33,617 nucleotides of DNA from Bacteroidales bacterium (GTDB lineage Bacteria; Bacteroidota; Bacteroidia; Bacteroidales; F082), in the NCBI GenBank assembly GCA_017549605.1, contig JAFYUH010000160.1, positions 1-33,617 on the forward strand. The letters run 5' to 3'. The position numbers and the translations under genes are program-made. Below, one piece after another: positions 24,303-31,919 of the stretch (its first letter is position 1; each line of letters starts with the position of its first letter). The notes under the pieces were generated by a model, which saw only the letters and a program-made list of their open reading frames with translations, was not told the DNA's origin and did not search any database.

Positions 24303-27266
24303 ATGAGAAAGTTAGTTTTTTGTTTTATCATAATGCTTCTTACATGTGGCATTAGTATTGCACAAAATGTGATTGATCCTGAATTACAGGCTATTATAGA
24401 TCAAAAAGGAAACGAAAAAATCAGCGTAAACATAATTTTCAAGTCACAGCCAAACCGTGACTATTTAAGAGAACGCTCAAACAATTTCATCGACAAGGAA
24501 ACAAAACGTCAGGCTGTGATTCAAGAGCTGAAGAATTTTTCAGAAGAGTCACAACACGATGTTCTCTCAATCATAAAATCCGCTGAAGGCAAAAACCAAG
24601 CTTCAGACATCGTCTGTCACTGGCTTTCAAACGCCATCACATGTACCACCACAAAAGCCGTCATTGAAGAATTAGCGAAACGCGACGACATCCTTTTGAT
24701 CGGACACAACTGCGACAAAGACGTGCTTCTTGGAGCAGTCAGCGGCGAAGCAAGATCAGGTGCAGAATTAACAGAAAACGTCATCCAGGTCAACGCTCCT
24801 AAAGTTTGGGAGATGGGTTACACTGGAGAAGGCATTTTGGTTGCCATATTAGACACCGGCGTCAACTACGAACATCCAGACCTCGCCGACCACCTCTGGG
24901 ACGGCGGTTCACAATATCCAAATCACGGATTCGACTCATATAATAACGGCAAGGAAACGATGGACAGAAGAGGACACGGCACACACTGCGCTGGCATCAT
25001 ATGCGGCGATGGCAATAGCGGCGAGAAACAAACAGGCGTCGCTCCAAACGTAACGCTAATGTGTATCAAAGCATTAAGCGATGAAGGATCTGCCAATGCC
25101 AACTCAATATGTTCAGGCATGGAGTTCGCAGTAGAACACGGTGCTGATGTCTTAAGCATGTCATTAGGCATTGCCAACGCATCAGTAACAGACAGAACCA
25201 TAATACGTCAGACATGCGTCAACGTTTTGGAAGCAGGCGTGATTGCTTCTGTGGCAGCGGGCAACGAAGGCGAAAAGCTAAACAGCAACCCTGTTCCTGA
25301 CAACGTCAGAGTTCCAGGCAGCTGCCCAGCACCATGGATTCACCCTGACCAACAAGGCAACGCCGGCGGCACTTCATGCGTCGTCTCTGTAGGCGCTGTC
25401 GACAAAAACGATAAAGTAGCTTCTATATCATCACGCGGTCCTGTCACATGGCAGAACACTTCTTACGCCGACTATGCATACAACCCAGGCATCGGCTTGA
25501 TCCGCCCTGACGTATGCGCACCTGGCAAAGATATCGTCTCCCTCGACTATAACAGCAACGGCTATGTGAAGATGACAGGCACATCAATGGCAACTCCTTG
25601 CGTTGCAGGCGTCATCAGCCTTATGTTATCAAAAAATCCTGAACTGACACCAGCAGAGATAAGCATGTTATTAGAGACAACAGCCGTGAAACTCGCTGAT
25701 ACTAAAAACAATGAGACAGGATCGGGCAGGGTAGACGCTCTAGCTGCAGTAAACGCTATCGACATGGGTAACATAATATTCAAAGAACTTGCCTTCACCG
25801 ATGAAAACAATAACGGCAACATAAACACTGGAGAAGAAATAAAGCTTAACGTCAAATTCGAAAACACTGCAGACGTAGCATACAATAACATCACTGCTAA
25901 GTTAACTTGCACCAACGACTTGGTCAACATCACAAAAGCCAACGCAGAGATAAACAATATCGCTGCAAATCAGATATTTGACATCAATAACGTATTTACT
26001 TTCGCAGTAGACGAAAAAGTAGAAGACCAAGAAAAACTCCATTTCGACGTTGAGTTTTATGATGGCAGCAAGAGAATCTCATCAACAAGATTTTCAGTCA
26101 CAGTGACAGACAAGGCCATCAAGTTCTCTACTATCATCATCAGCAACGATGACAACGGCAACGGAATACTCGAGGCTGGCGAGACTGCAGATTTCGGCAT
26201 CGTTTTGAATAACGCAGGAAACGAAATAGCAGTGAAATTAAACGGAACATTGAAGAGCAACAGTCAGTTGATCACCATCGACAACAACAATGCAGACTTC
26301 GGTTCTTTAGCGCCAAACAGCTCATCAACAGCATATTTCAAGGTGACATTGTCAAATAGCGCAACAAGCAATACCGACATTCCATTCGAATTGGAATTAA
26401 CAGACAAATATAATGACGTAAAGAAAATCAGCTTCGATTATGTAGGTTCATGCGACATCATCTACACCTTACGCGACGACTACGGCGATGGCTGGATGGG
26501 CGCCAAAATCATTGCTCATTATAACGACAATTCTGAATCAGACACTTACACACTTACAAGCGGATCTGTCGGAACTTTCACCAAGACATTAAACACAGGC
26601 GTTGAAGTGTCTCTCGAATGGAAGAAAGGCAGCATGGACTCAGAATGCAGATACAGCATCAACTACGCAAACGGCGCTGAGATATATAACGGCAAAGGAA
26701 CACAAAAAGGCACATTCTTCAGCTGGGTCAACAATTGTTCTACACAAGACATAAGCATAAAGACAGGCGAAGCCGTCAAGAAGCTCGAACTCAAAGCAGG
26801 AAGCAAGTCAGTGACATTACACTGGGAAGCTCCTGAAACAGAAGGCGTAGTAGCTTATGAAATCTATCGCGAGACAATACTCCTCGGCACAACAGAAAAC
26901 CTCTCTTATAATGACAATAACTTAAGCAGCGGAACTTACACCTATAACGTAAGAGCTGTCTACGAAGACTGTAATGGCGCTACAGCTTCACAAGATATCG
27001 CATTCTACGAAAGCATCAACGATATGTTCGTTCCAAACGTGACGATATATCCAAATCCTGCTAACGACAAAGTATTTATCGAAGCAGAAGCTGAGATAGA
27101 AGAGGTTGTTGTTTATACAATAACTGGCGTTATTGTTGGTCAACGGACAACAGTCAACGGACAACAGACATTGAGCATAAATGTCTCTGATTTAAGCAAA
27201 GGCGTTTATTTTATAAATGTCAAGACTGGCGCTGGCAGTGTCGTCAAGAAAATAATAAAACATTAA
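24303..27266 (+). CDS. Secreted subtilisin-like (S8) peptidase with T9SS C-terminal domain
   Basis: 987 residues. A signal peptide (MRKLVFCFIIMLLTCGISIA) is followed by a propeptide-like region and an S8 domain with the full triad: D184 in ILDTGVNYEHPDL, H225 in GHGTHCAGI, S428 in GTSMATPCVAGV. After it come two acidic Asn/Asp-rich CARDB-like domains (DENNNGNINTGEE, NDDNGNGILEAGE), a domain with DDYGDGWMGA, a fibronectin type III domain (LHWEAPETEGVVAYEIYRE) and a C-terminal sorting domain beginning VTIYPNPANDKVFIEA and ending VVKKIIKH, the mark of type IX secretion. A heptamer array at 27141-27170 is in frame inside this sorting domain (Q947-T956). The flippase gene follows after 10 bp. Confidence 0.94.
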   Translation: MRKLVFCFIIMLLTCGISIAQNVIDPELQAIIDQKGNEKISVNIIFKSQPNRDYLRERSNNFIDKETKRQAVIQELKNFSEESQHDVLSIIKSAEGKNQASDIVCHWLSNAITCTTTKAVIEELAKRDDILLIGHNCDKDVLLGAVSGEARSGAELTENVIQVNAPKVWEMGYTGEGILVAILDTGVNYEHPDLADHLWDGGSQYPNHGFDSYNNGKETMDRRGHGTHCAGIICGDGNSGEKQTGVAPNVTLMCIKALSDEGSANANSICSGMEFAVEHGADVLSMSLGIANASVTDRTIIRQTCVNVLEAGVIASVAAGNEGEKLNSNPVPDNVRVPGSCPAPWIHPDQQGNAGGTSCVVSVGAVDKNDKVASISSRGPVTWQNTSYADYAYNPGIGLIRPDVCAPGKDIVSLDYNSNGYVKMTGTSMATPCVAGVISLMLSKNPELTPAEISMLLETTAVKLADTKNNETGSGRVDALAAVNAIDMGNIIFKELAFTDENNNGNINTGEEIKLNVKFENTADVAYNNITAKLTCTNDLVNITKANAEINNIAANQIFDINNVFTFAVDEKVEDQEKLHFDVEFYDGSKRISSTRFSVTVTDKAIKFSTIIISNDDNGNGILEAGETADFGIVLNNAGNEIAVKLNGTLKSNSQLITIDNNNADFGSLAPNSSSTAYFKVTLSNSATSNTDIPFELELTDKYNDVKKISFDYVGSCDIIYTLRDDYGDGWMGAKIIAHYNDNSESDTYTLTSGSVGTFTKTLNTGVEVSLEWKKGSMDSECRYSINYANGAEIYNGKGTQKGTFFSWVNNCSTQDISIKTGEAVKKLELKAGSKSVTLHWEAPETEGVVAYEIYRETILLGTTENLSYNDNNLSSGTYTYNVRAVYEDCNGATASQDIAFYESINDMFVPNVTIYPNPANDKVFIEAEAEIEEVVVYTITGVIVGQRTTVNGQQTLSINVSDLSKGVYFINVKTGAGSVVKKIIKH
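27141..27170. repeat. In-frame heptamer array in the T9SS sorting domain
   Basis: CAACGGA, CAACAGT, CAACGGA, CAACAGA. Encodes QRTTVNGQQT, inserted in the loop between VVVYTITGVIV and INVSDLSKGVYF, two strands that are adjacent in ordinary sorting domains. Confidence 0.9.
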
Positions 27267-27276
27267 GAATTAGAAA

Positions 27277-28782
27277 ATGAAGAATCCTATCAAGGCACTG
27301 GCAGGACAGACTGTCATTTACGGATTAGGCACCATAGTGCCGAGGCTGCTCAACTATCTGTTGACGCCTTTCTACGTCCGCGTCTTCTTATCAGGAGAAT
27401 ACGGACAGATTTCTGAGTTATACGCCTGGATTGCCTTGCTGCTCGCGATCTTGACATTCGGGATGGAGACGACATTCTTCCGTTTCTCGCAAAAAGAAGA
27501 CAGCAGGAAAGTATTCAACAATGCGGAGACTCTAGTGCTTCTGATAAGCTTTGTCTTCATTCTATTCTATAGCATTTTCTATAAGTCGTTCGCGGAACTC
27601 ATTCATTACGAATTCAATACTCATTACGTCCTTTTGTTGGGAATCATCGTTGCCATTGACGCAGCGGCAGCCATTCCTTTCGCGATGTTGAGAAAAGAAA
27701 ACAAAGCAGGACGTTTCAGCCTGATAAAGACCGTCAACGTCCTGACAAATATCTTCTTCAACATTCTGTTCCTTGTCATCATTCCTGAAAAATCTATGAT
27801 GATCGCGGAACGTATCTTCGGAGAACAGACTTCATTACTCATCTGGGTATTCATTTCCAACATCTTAGCAAGTCTCTTAAACCTAATATTACTTGCTCCG
27901 CAGCTCTCGCAGCTGAAGATAAGTCTCAACAAAGACCTCATCGTTCCTATGTTGAAATATTCATTCCCGATCTTATTGATAAGTCTCGTCGGGATGATAA
28001 ATGAAGTAGCAGACAAGATTTTAATCAAATACCTCGTAACGATTCCAGATGCCAGCGTGTTGGCAGATATGAACATAACAGGCGAGGAGTATGCCATGCG
28101 GCAGCTCGGAATCTATTCGGCTAACTTCAAGCTCGGCGTGCTGATGACCATCTTCATACAGATGTTCCGTTTCGCCTCAGAGCCATTTTTCTTTGGCCAC
28201 GCCAAAGACCGCAACGCCCCAGCTTTATATGCAAAAGTCATGACATATTTCGTCATCTTCTGTCTGCTCATCTTCTTGGGCGTGATGTTCTATATGGACA
28301 TACTACAGCATTTCGTCGGAAGAAACGGAAGCGACTATCGCGAAGGATTACGCATAGTGCCTATAATACTTATCGCCAATATGTTATACGGTATCGTCTT
28401 CAACCTCTCGATATGGTTCAAACTATCAGACAAGACATATTACGGAACGATAATAGCCATCATCGGCTCGATAATAACCTTGATATGTTTCTTCACCTTG
28501 ATACCAAGAATCGGTTATATGGGCGCCGCCATCGCTCACCTTGCATGTTATAGCGTTATGATGCTGGTGTCGTATTTCTGGGGACAACGCGTACTCCCTA
28601 TACCTTATCAAATAGGAAGAATAGCAGTCTATTGCATCCTAGCCTTTGCCTTATTCATCGCAAGCAATTTCATAATAGATTTTAACATCATAGTAAAACT
28701 CACGATAAATACTTTGATGTTGATATCATATATCGCAATAGTTTTCGTTTTAGAAAGAAAAAATCCACTTAAAATAGAATAA
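27277..28782 (+). CDS. Wzx/MATE-like polysaccharide flippase
   Basis: 501 residues, ATG 27277 (MKNPIKALAGQTVIYGLGTI), about 12-14 hydrophobic segments. The start GQTVIYGLGTIVPRLLNYLL and the internal FSQKEDSRKVFNNAETLVLL segment are typical of Bacteroidota oligosaccharide flippases of the MOP superfamily, which move lipid-linked sugar units across the inner membrane. The cargo cannot be told from the sequence; no glycosyltransferases are adjacent. It is in a tight run with the peptidase (10 bp before) and dut (12 bp after). Confidence 0.9.
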   Translation: MKNPIKALAGQTVIYGLGTIVPRLLNYLLTPFYVRVFLSGEYGQISELYAWIALLLAILTFGMETTFFRFSQKEDSRKVFNNAETLVLLISFVFILFYSIFYKSFAELIHYEFNTHYVLLLGIIVAIDAAAAIPFAMLRKENKAGRFSLIKTVNVLTNIFFNILFLVIIPEKSMMIAERIFGEQTSLLIWVFISNILASLLNLILLAPQLSQLKISLNKDLIVPMLKYSFPILLISLVGMINEVADKILIKYLVTIPDASVLADMNITGEEYAMRQLGIYSANFKLGVLMTIFIQMFRFASEPFFFGHAKDRNAPALYAKVMTYFVIFCLLIFLGVMFYMDILQHFVGRNGSDYREGLRIVPIILIANMLYGIVFNLSIWFKLSDKTYYGTIIAIIGSIITLICFFTLIPRIGYMGAAIAHLACYSVMMLVSYFWGQRVLPIPYQIGRIAVYCILAFALFIASNFIIDFNIIVKLTINTLMLISYIAIVFVLERKNPLKIE

Positions 28783-28794
28783 AAAACAATAGTT

Positions 28795-29232
28795 ATGACA
28801 GTAAAAATCGTTAACAAATCAGACAATAACTTACCTGCATACGAGACAAGCAGCTCAGCAGGCATGGACTTAAGAGCTTATTTACCAGAAGGTCCAATCA
28901 CTTTGAAACCAATGCAAAGAACACTCGTTCCAACAGGACTTTTCATGGAAATCCCTGAAGGTTACGAAGGACAAGTAAGACCACGCAGCGGCTTGGCAAT
29001 AAAGAACGGTATCACCGTGTTGAACACTCCTGGCACCATCGACGCCGACTACAGAGGCGAGGTTAAGATTATCCTCATCAACTTATCAGACACCGACTTC
29101 GTCATCAACAGCGGCGAGAGAGTAGCACAAATTGTTTTCGCTAAATGTGAACAAATGGAAGTCTTAAGTGTAGAGACACTTAGCGAGACAGAAAGAGGCG
29201 CCGGTGGTTTTGGACATACTGGAAAGAAATGA
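28795..29232 (+). CDS. dut: dUTP diphosphatase
   Basis: Hydrolyses dUTP to dUMP, keeping uracil out of DNA and feeding dTMP synthesis. 145 residues, normal for the trimeric family. All five motifs visible: [45 protein letters not shown] and [11 protein letters not shown]. The stop TGA is followed at once by a TTTGAAC heptamer array, then the 80-bp palindrome, before the TPR gene. Confidence 0.96.
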   Translation: MTVKIVNKSDNNLPAYETSSSAGMDLRAYLPEGPITLKPMQRTLVPTGLFMEIPEGYEGQVRPRSGLAIKNGITVLNTPGTIDADYRGEVKIILINLSDTDFVINSGERVAQIVFAKCEQMEVLSVETLSETERGAGGFGHTGKK

Positions 29233-29249
29233 CTCTGAACTTTGAACTA
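29231..29249. repeat. Short TTTGAAC-family array at the dut stop
   Basis: GACTCTGAACTTTGAACTAA: about two units, beginning at the stop codon. Confidence 0.7.
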
Positions 29250-29250
29250 A

Positions 29251-29330
29251 GTACAGACGTGTCAATGATGTAGTTTTTATCAAAATCAGATTACTTTATT
29301 TATAAATTACATCATTGACGCGTCTCTACA
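29251..29330. repeat. 80-bp imperfect palindrome (MITE/REP-like), A end right
   Basis: Left arm GTACAGACGTGTCAATGATG, right arm CATCATTGACGCGTCTCTAC: the same element as at 9729 and 20402 in the opposite orientation. It is flanked on both sides by TTTGAAC units, as if inserted into that array. Confidence 0.85.
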
Positions 29331-29402
29331 TTGAACTTTGAGCTTTGAACTTTGAACCAGAAATGGACAAAGTCTGTTGACCGTTGTCTGTTGTCTGTAG
29401 AC
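29331..29402. repeat. TTTGAAC array followed by GTCTGTTGACCGTT array
   Basis: TTGAACTTTGAGCTTTGAAC with a further unit at 29331-29358, then an array of GTCTGTT/GACCGTT units at 29373-29401, the reverse sense of CAACGGA. Positions 29363-29388 are identical to 33184-33209. The array creates a false upstream extension of the TPR frame. Confidence 0.85.
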
Positions 29403-29416
29403 TTATAATCATAAAA

Positions 29417-31117
29417 ATGCGAAGAATCTTATTCATATTATCATTGTTATTGGCGAATTCCGTGGCGGGATTCTGTCAGGATACGATACAACCTAAAATG
29501 AGCTTGGCTCAGAATGCTGAGGCTTTTTCCAAGGGATTAGCAGAGAAATACAATGAGAACTTCGACATGGCGATAGCTTATTTCGAAGAGGCATTGAAGG
29601 CTTTTCCTGAAGATCATGCGAGCATGTATGAACTCAGCGCATTATACAGCAGAAAAGGTCTGCCGGAAAAAGGTTTCGAGATGATCAAGGCAGCCGTCGA
29701 ACTCGACAGCACAAACAAATGGTATAAGATTCGCCTCGCTGACTTCTACAGCCAGAACAACGACTACGATTCGTTCGTGAACATCTACGACGACCTGCTC
29801 AAAGATGAACCTAACAATCTGGAATATCTGGAAGTATATATCGACGCCTTGCTTCATCTTGAAAGATACGAGCAAGTGACAGAGAAGCTCGATGTCTTTG
29901 AAGACAATATCGGTGTAAATGAATATATCTCACTACAGAAACTTGAGATTTACAACCTATTAGGCAATAAGGATAAAGTCATTGAGGAAATGGAGAAACT
30001 TTCCAAGGCATATCCTTATGAAACCAGATATATGTCAGTCTTGGCAGAGATGTACATGCAAGACAAAAGAGATCAAGACGCATTGAACGTATATCTCAAG
30101 ATCAAGGAAATCAACCCAGAAGACCCTTATATCAACACTTCATTGTTGGAATATTACCAGAAACAAGGCGAACTCGACAAGGCTTTCGAGGAGTTTATTT
30201 TGGCCATAAAGAACAAGAAGCTTGATTACAACACCAAGGCACAGATTTATGAATATTGGTTCAATCTAAAGGATGACGGAGACAACACCGTCAAGGAAGC
30301 CGAGATAGCAGGCAATGCTTTCATAGAGACACATCCAGACAAAGAACTAGGATATTATGTGATTGGCACTGTGCATTATAACAACGAGAACTATGCAGAA
30401 GCGAAGAAATATTACATGGACGCGATAGCTCGTGACAGCAGCAGTTTCATATCATGGTATCAGCTCATCTTCACCGACCTTGAACTTAATGATACTGAAG
30501 GTTTATACGAACACACGATGAAGGCGCAGCGCTTCTATCCTGAGCAGCCTATCTTCTACCTCTTTAACGGCGTGGCTCTAATTGAAATGCAAAAATATCA
30601 AGAAGCCGCCAAAGTCCTTGAGAAAGGAAGATATTTGTCAGCCGACAAAAAACTCACAGTAAACTTCGACACCTATCTCGCTGACATATATCACGAACTC
30701 GGCGAGAAAGACAAGATGTATAAGCAATACGACAGAGTGCTCAAAAACGATCCTGAAAACATTTATGTGTTAAACAACTACGCATATTTCCTTTCTGAAG
30801 ATAACACACGTTTGGAAGACGCACTGAGAATGTCGGCCGTAACAGTAGAGAAAGAACCTAAAAACACTACATATTTAGACACTTACGCCTGGGTTCTTTA
30901 TAAATTAGGCCGCTACAAAGAAGCAAAGAAATGGATGGAGAAAGTGTTCTCCTATGACAAAAACGCCAGCGGTGTCTACTACGAACATTATGGCGATATT
31001 TTGTATAAATTCGGCGACACGCAGAAGGCCGTACAAAACTGGAAGAAAGCCAAGAAACTCGGCGAGACATCAGAGTTTATTGACCAAAAGATAAGAGATG
31101 AGAAACTCTATGAGTAG
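29417..31117 (+). CDS. Secreted tetratricopeptide repeat protein
   Basis: 566 residues from ATG 29417 (MRRILFILSLLLANSVAGFC), where a normal signal peptide begins; the longer frame from TTG 29384 is heptamer-repeat sequence. Cleavage is likely at GFC|QD, typical of Bacteroidota envelope proteins. The rest is a series of TPR-like helical pairs (for example AEAFSKGLAEKYNENFDMAI, DPENIYVLNNYAYFLSED, TTYLDTYAWVLYKLGRYKEA). Such proteins are periplasmic scaffolds. It precedes the DUF4292 lipoprotein and EnvC-like genes, a Bacteroidales gene order, suggesting a role in envelope assembly. It overlaps the next gene by 8-20 bp. Confidence 0.9.
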   Translation: MRRILFILSLLLANSVAGFCQDTIQPKMSLAQNAEAFSKGLAEKYNENFDMAIAYFEEALKAFPEDHASMYELSALYSRKGLPEKGFEMIKAAVELDSTNKWYKIRLADFYSQNNDYDSFVNIYDDLLKDEPNNLEYLEVYIDALLHLERYEQVTEKLDVFEDNIGVNEYISLQKLEIYNLLGNKDKVIEEMEKLSKAYPYETRYMSVLAEMYMQDKRDQDALNVYLKIKEINPEDPYINTSLLEYYQKQGELDKAFEEFILAIKNKKLDYNTKAQIYEYWFNLKDDGDNTVKEAEIAGNAFIETHPDKELGYYVIGTVHYNNENYAEAKKYYMDAIARDSSSFISWYQLIFTDLELNDTEGLYEHTMKAQRFYPEQPIFYLFNGVALIEMQKYQEAAKVLEKGRYLSADKKLTVNFDTYLADIYHELGEKDKMYKQYDRVLKNDPENIYVLNNYAYFLSEDNTRLEDALRMSAVTVEKEPKNTTYLDTYAWVLYKLGRYKEAKKWMEKVFSYDKNASGVYYEHYGDILYKFGDTQKAVQNWKKAKKLGETSEFIDQKIRDEKLYE

Positions 31118-31919
31118 ACAACGGACAACAGACAACGGACAACAGACATTTTTGGCCACTGAGTTCAGGCATCATTCATTGCTCATTGCTCATTGCTCAT
31201 TGCTCATTGCCATTATCTTCGTTCTTGGCTCCTGTTCTACAAATAAAAGTATGTCGGGTCTCAGGAACTTATCGGCGAATCATATCTTAAGAGAAGTCGA
31301 GAGAAACCAGTTTGAGTTCGACAATCTCGCGACGAAGTTCAATGTTAAAGTCAAAGGCGATAACAGCATCGGACTTAAAGGTCAGCTGAGGATGCAGAAC
31401 GACAGCGTGATATGGGTTTCAGTATCGTTGAAATTAGGTATTGAAATGGCGAGAGTGATGATAACCGAAGACTCCGTGAAGTTCATAAACAGGACTGAGA
31501 AGACATATCTTGCTGAAAGCATAGATGATTTCAAGTCGCGACTTCCAAGCGAGGCGACGATAAGTTTCTTGCAGGATATGCTTGTCGGAAACGACATCCA
31601 ATTCAATGACAACGAGAAATTCAAAGTCAGCATTGAAGACAACAGCTACAAACTCGCATCAGAAAAAAACACCTTCTGGGTCACGCCGAAGATATTTAAG
31701 GTCAACAGACAACGGACAACGGACAACGGACAACAGACAATCATAGACCTTATCTACGATAATTTTCAGGAAATCAATGGTAAACTTTTACCAACGAAGA
31801 TCATCTTAGATACTAACGACGAATTTGACATAAACATAGAAATAGATTATACAGAAGTAAAAGTAGGAGAGAAGTTAGAATTTCCTTTTAACATCTCAAA
31901 AAAATATAGTAGAATATGA
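31098..31919 (+). CDS. DUF4292 family lipoprotein with repeat-built N-terminus
   Basis: 273 residues from ATG 31098; ATG 31110, overlapping the TPR stop as ATGAGTAG, is equally possible. The mature part from C46 (lipobox VLGSC) to the end is a DUF4292 protein, an outer-membrane-lipoprotein-like beta fold (LKGQLRMQNDSVIWVSVSLKL). Before the cysteine, two repeat arrays are in frame: RQRTTDNGQQT from CAACGGA heptamers and HSLLIAHCSLLIAI from ATTGCTC heptamers, the latter forming the hydrophobic core of the signal peptide. A third array inside the domain gives NRQRTTDNGQQT (residues ~203-214). EnvC-like starts in the ATGA overlap at the stop. Envelope role inferred. Confidence 0.82.
   Translation: MRNSMSRQRTTDNGQQTFLATEFRHHSLLIAHCSLLIAIIFVLGSCSTNKSMSGLRNLSANHILREVERNQFEFDNLATKFNVKVKGDNSIGLKGQLRMQNDSVIWVSVSLKLGIEMARVMITEDSVKFINRTEKTYLAESIDDFKSRLPSEATISFLQDMLVGNDIQFNDNEKFKVSIEDNSYKLASEKNTFWVTPKIFKVNRQRTTDNGQQTIIDLIYDNFQEINGKLLPTKIILDTNDEFDINIEIDYTEVKVGEKLEFPFNISKKYSRI
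31116..31148. repeat. In-frame CAACGGA heptamer array at the DUF4292 N-terminus
   Basis: GACAACG, GACAACA, GACAACG, GACAACA units. Starts at the stop codon of the TPR gene and reads RQRTTDNGQQT in the DUF4292 frame. Confidence 0.9.
31174..31212. repeat. In-frame ATTGCTC heptamer array forming the signal-peptide core
   Basis: Five near-perfect ATTGCTC units, reading SLLIAHC, a 7-residue hydrophobic period, directly before the lipobox. Confidence 0.9.
31702..31740. repeat. In-frame CAACGGA heptamer array inside DUF4292
   Basis: CAACAGA, CAACGGA, CAACGGA, CAACGGA, CAACAGA. Encodes NRQRTTDNGQQT between two beta-strand-like segments (KIFKV and IIDLIYD). Confidence 0.9.

Noticed and set aside
29384-29416. 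Upstream extension of the TPR gene (MSVVCRLIIIK)
   Set aside because: Encoded by the GTCTGTT array; a complete signal peptide begins at the ATG 29417.
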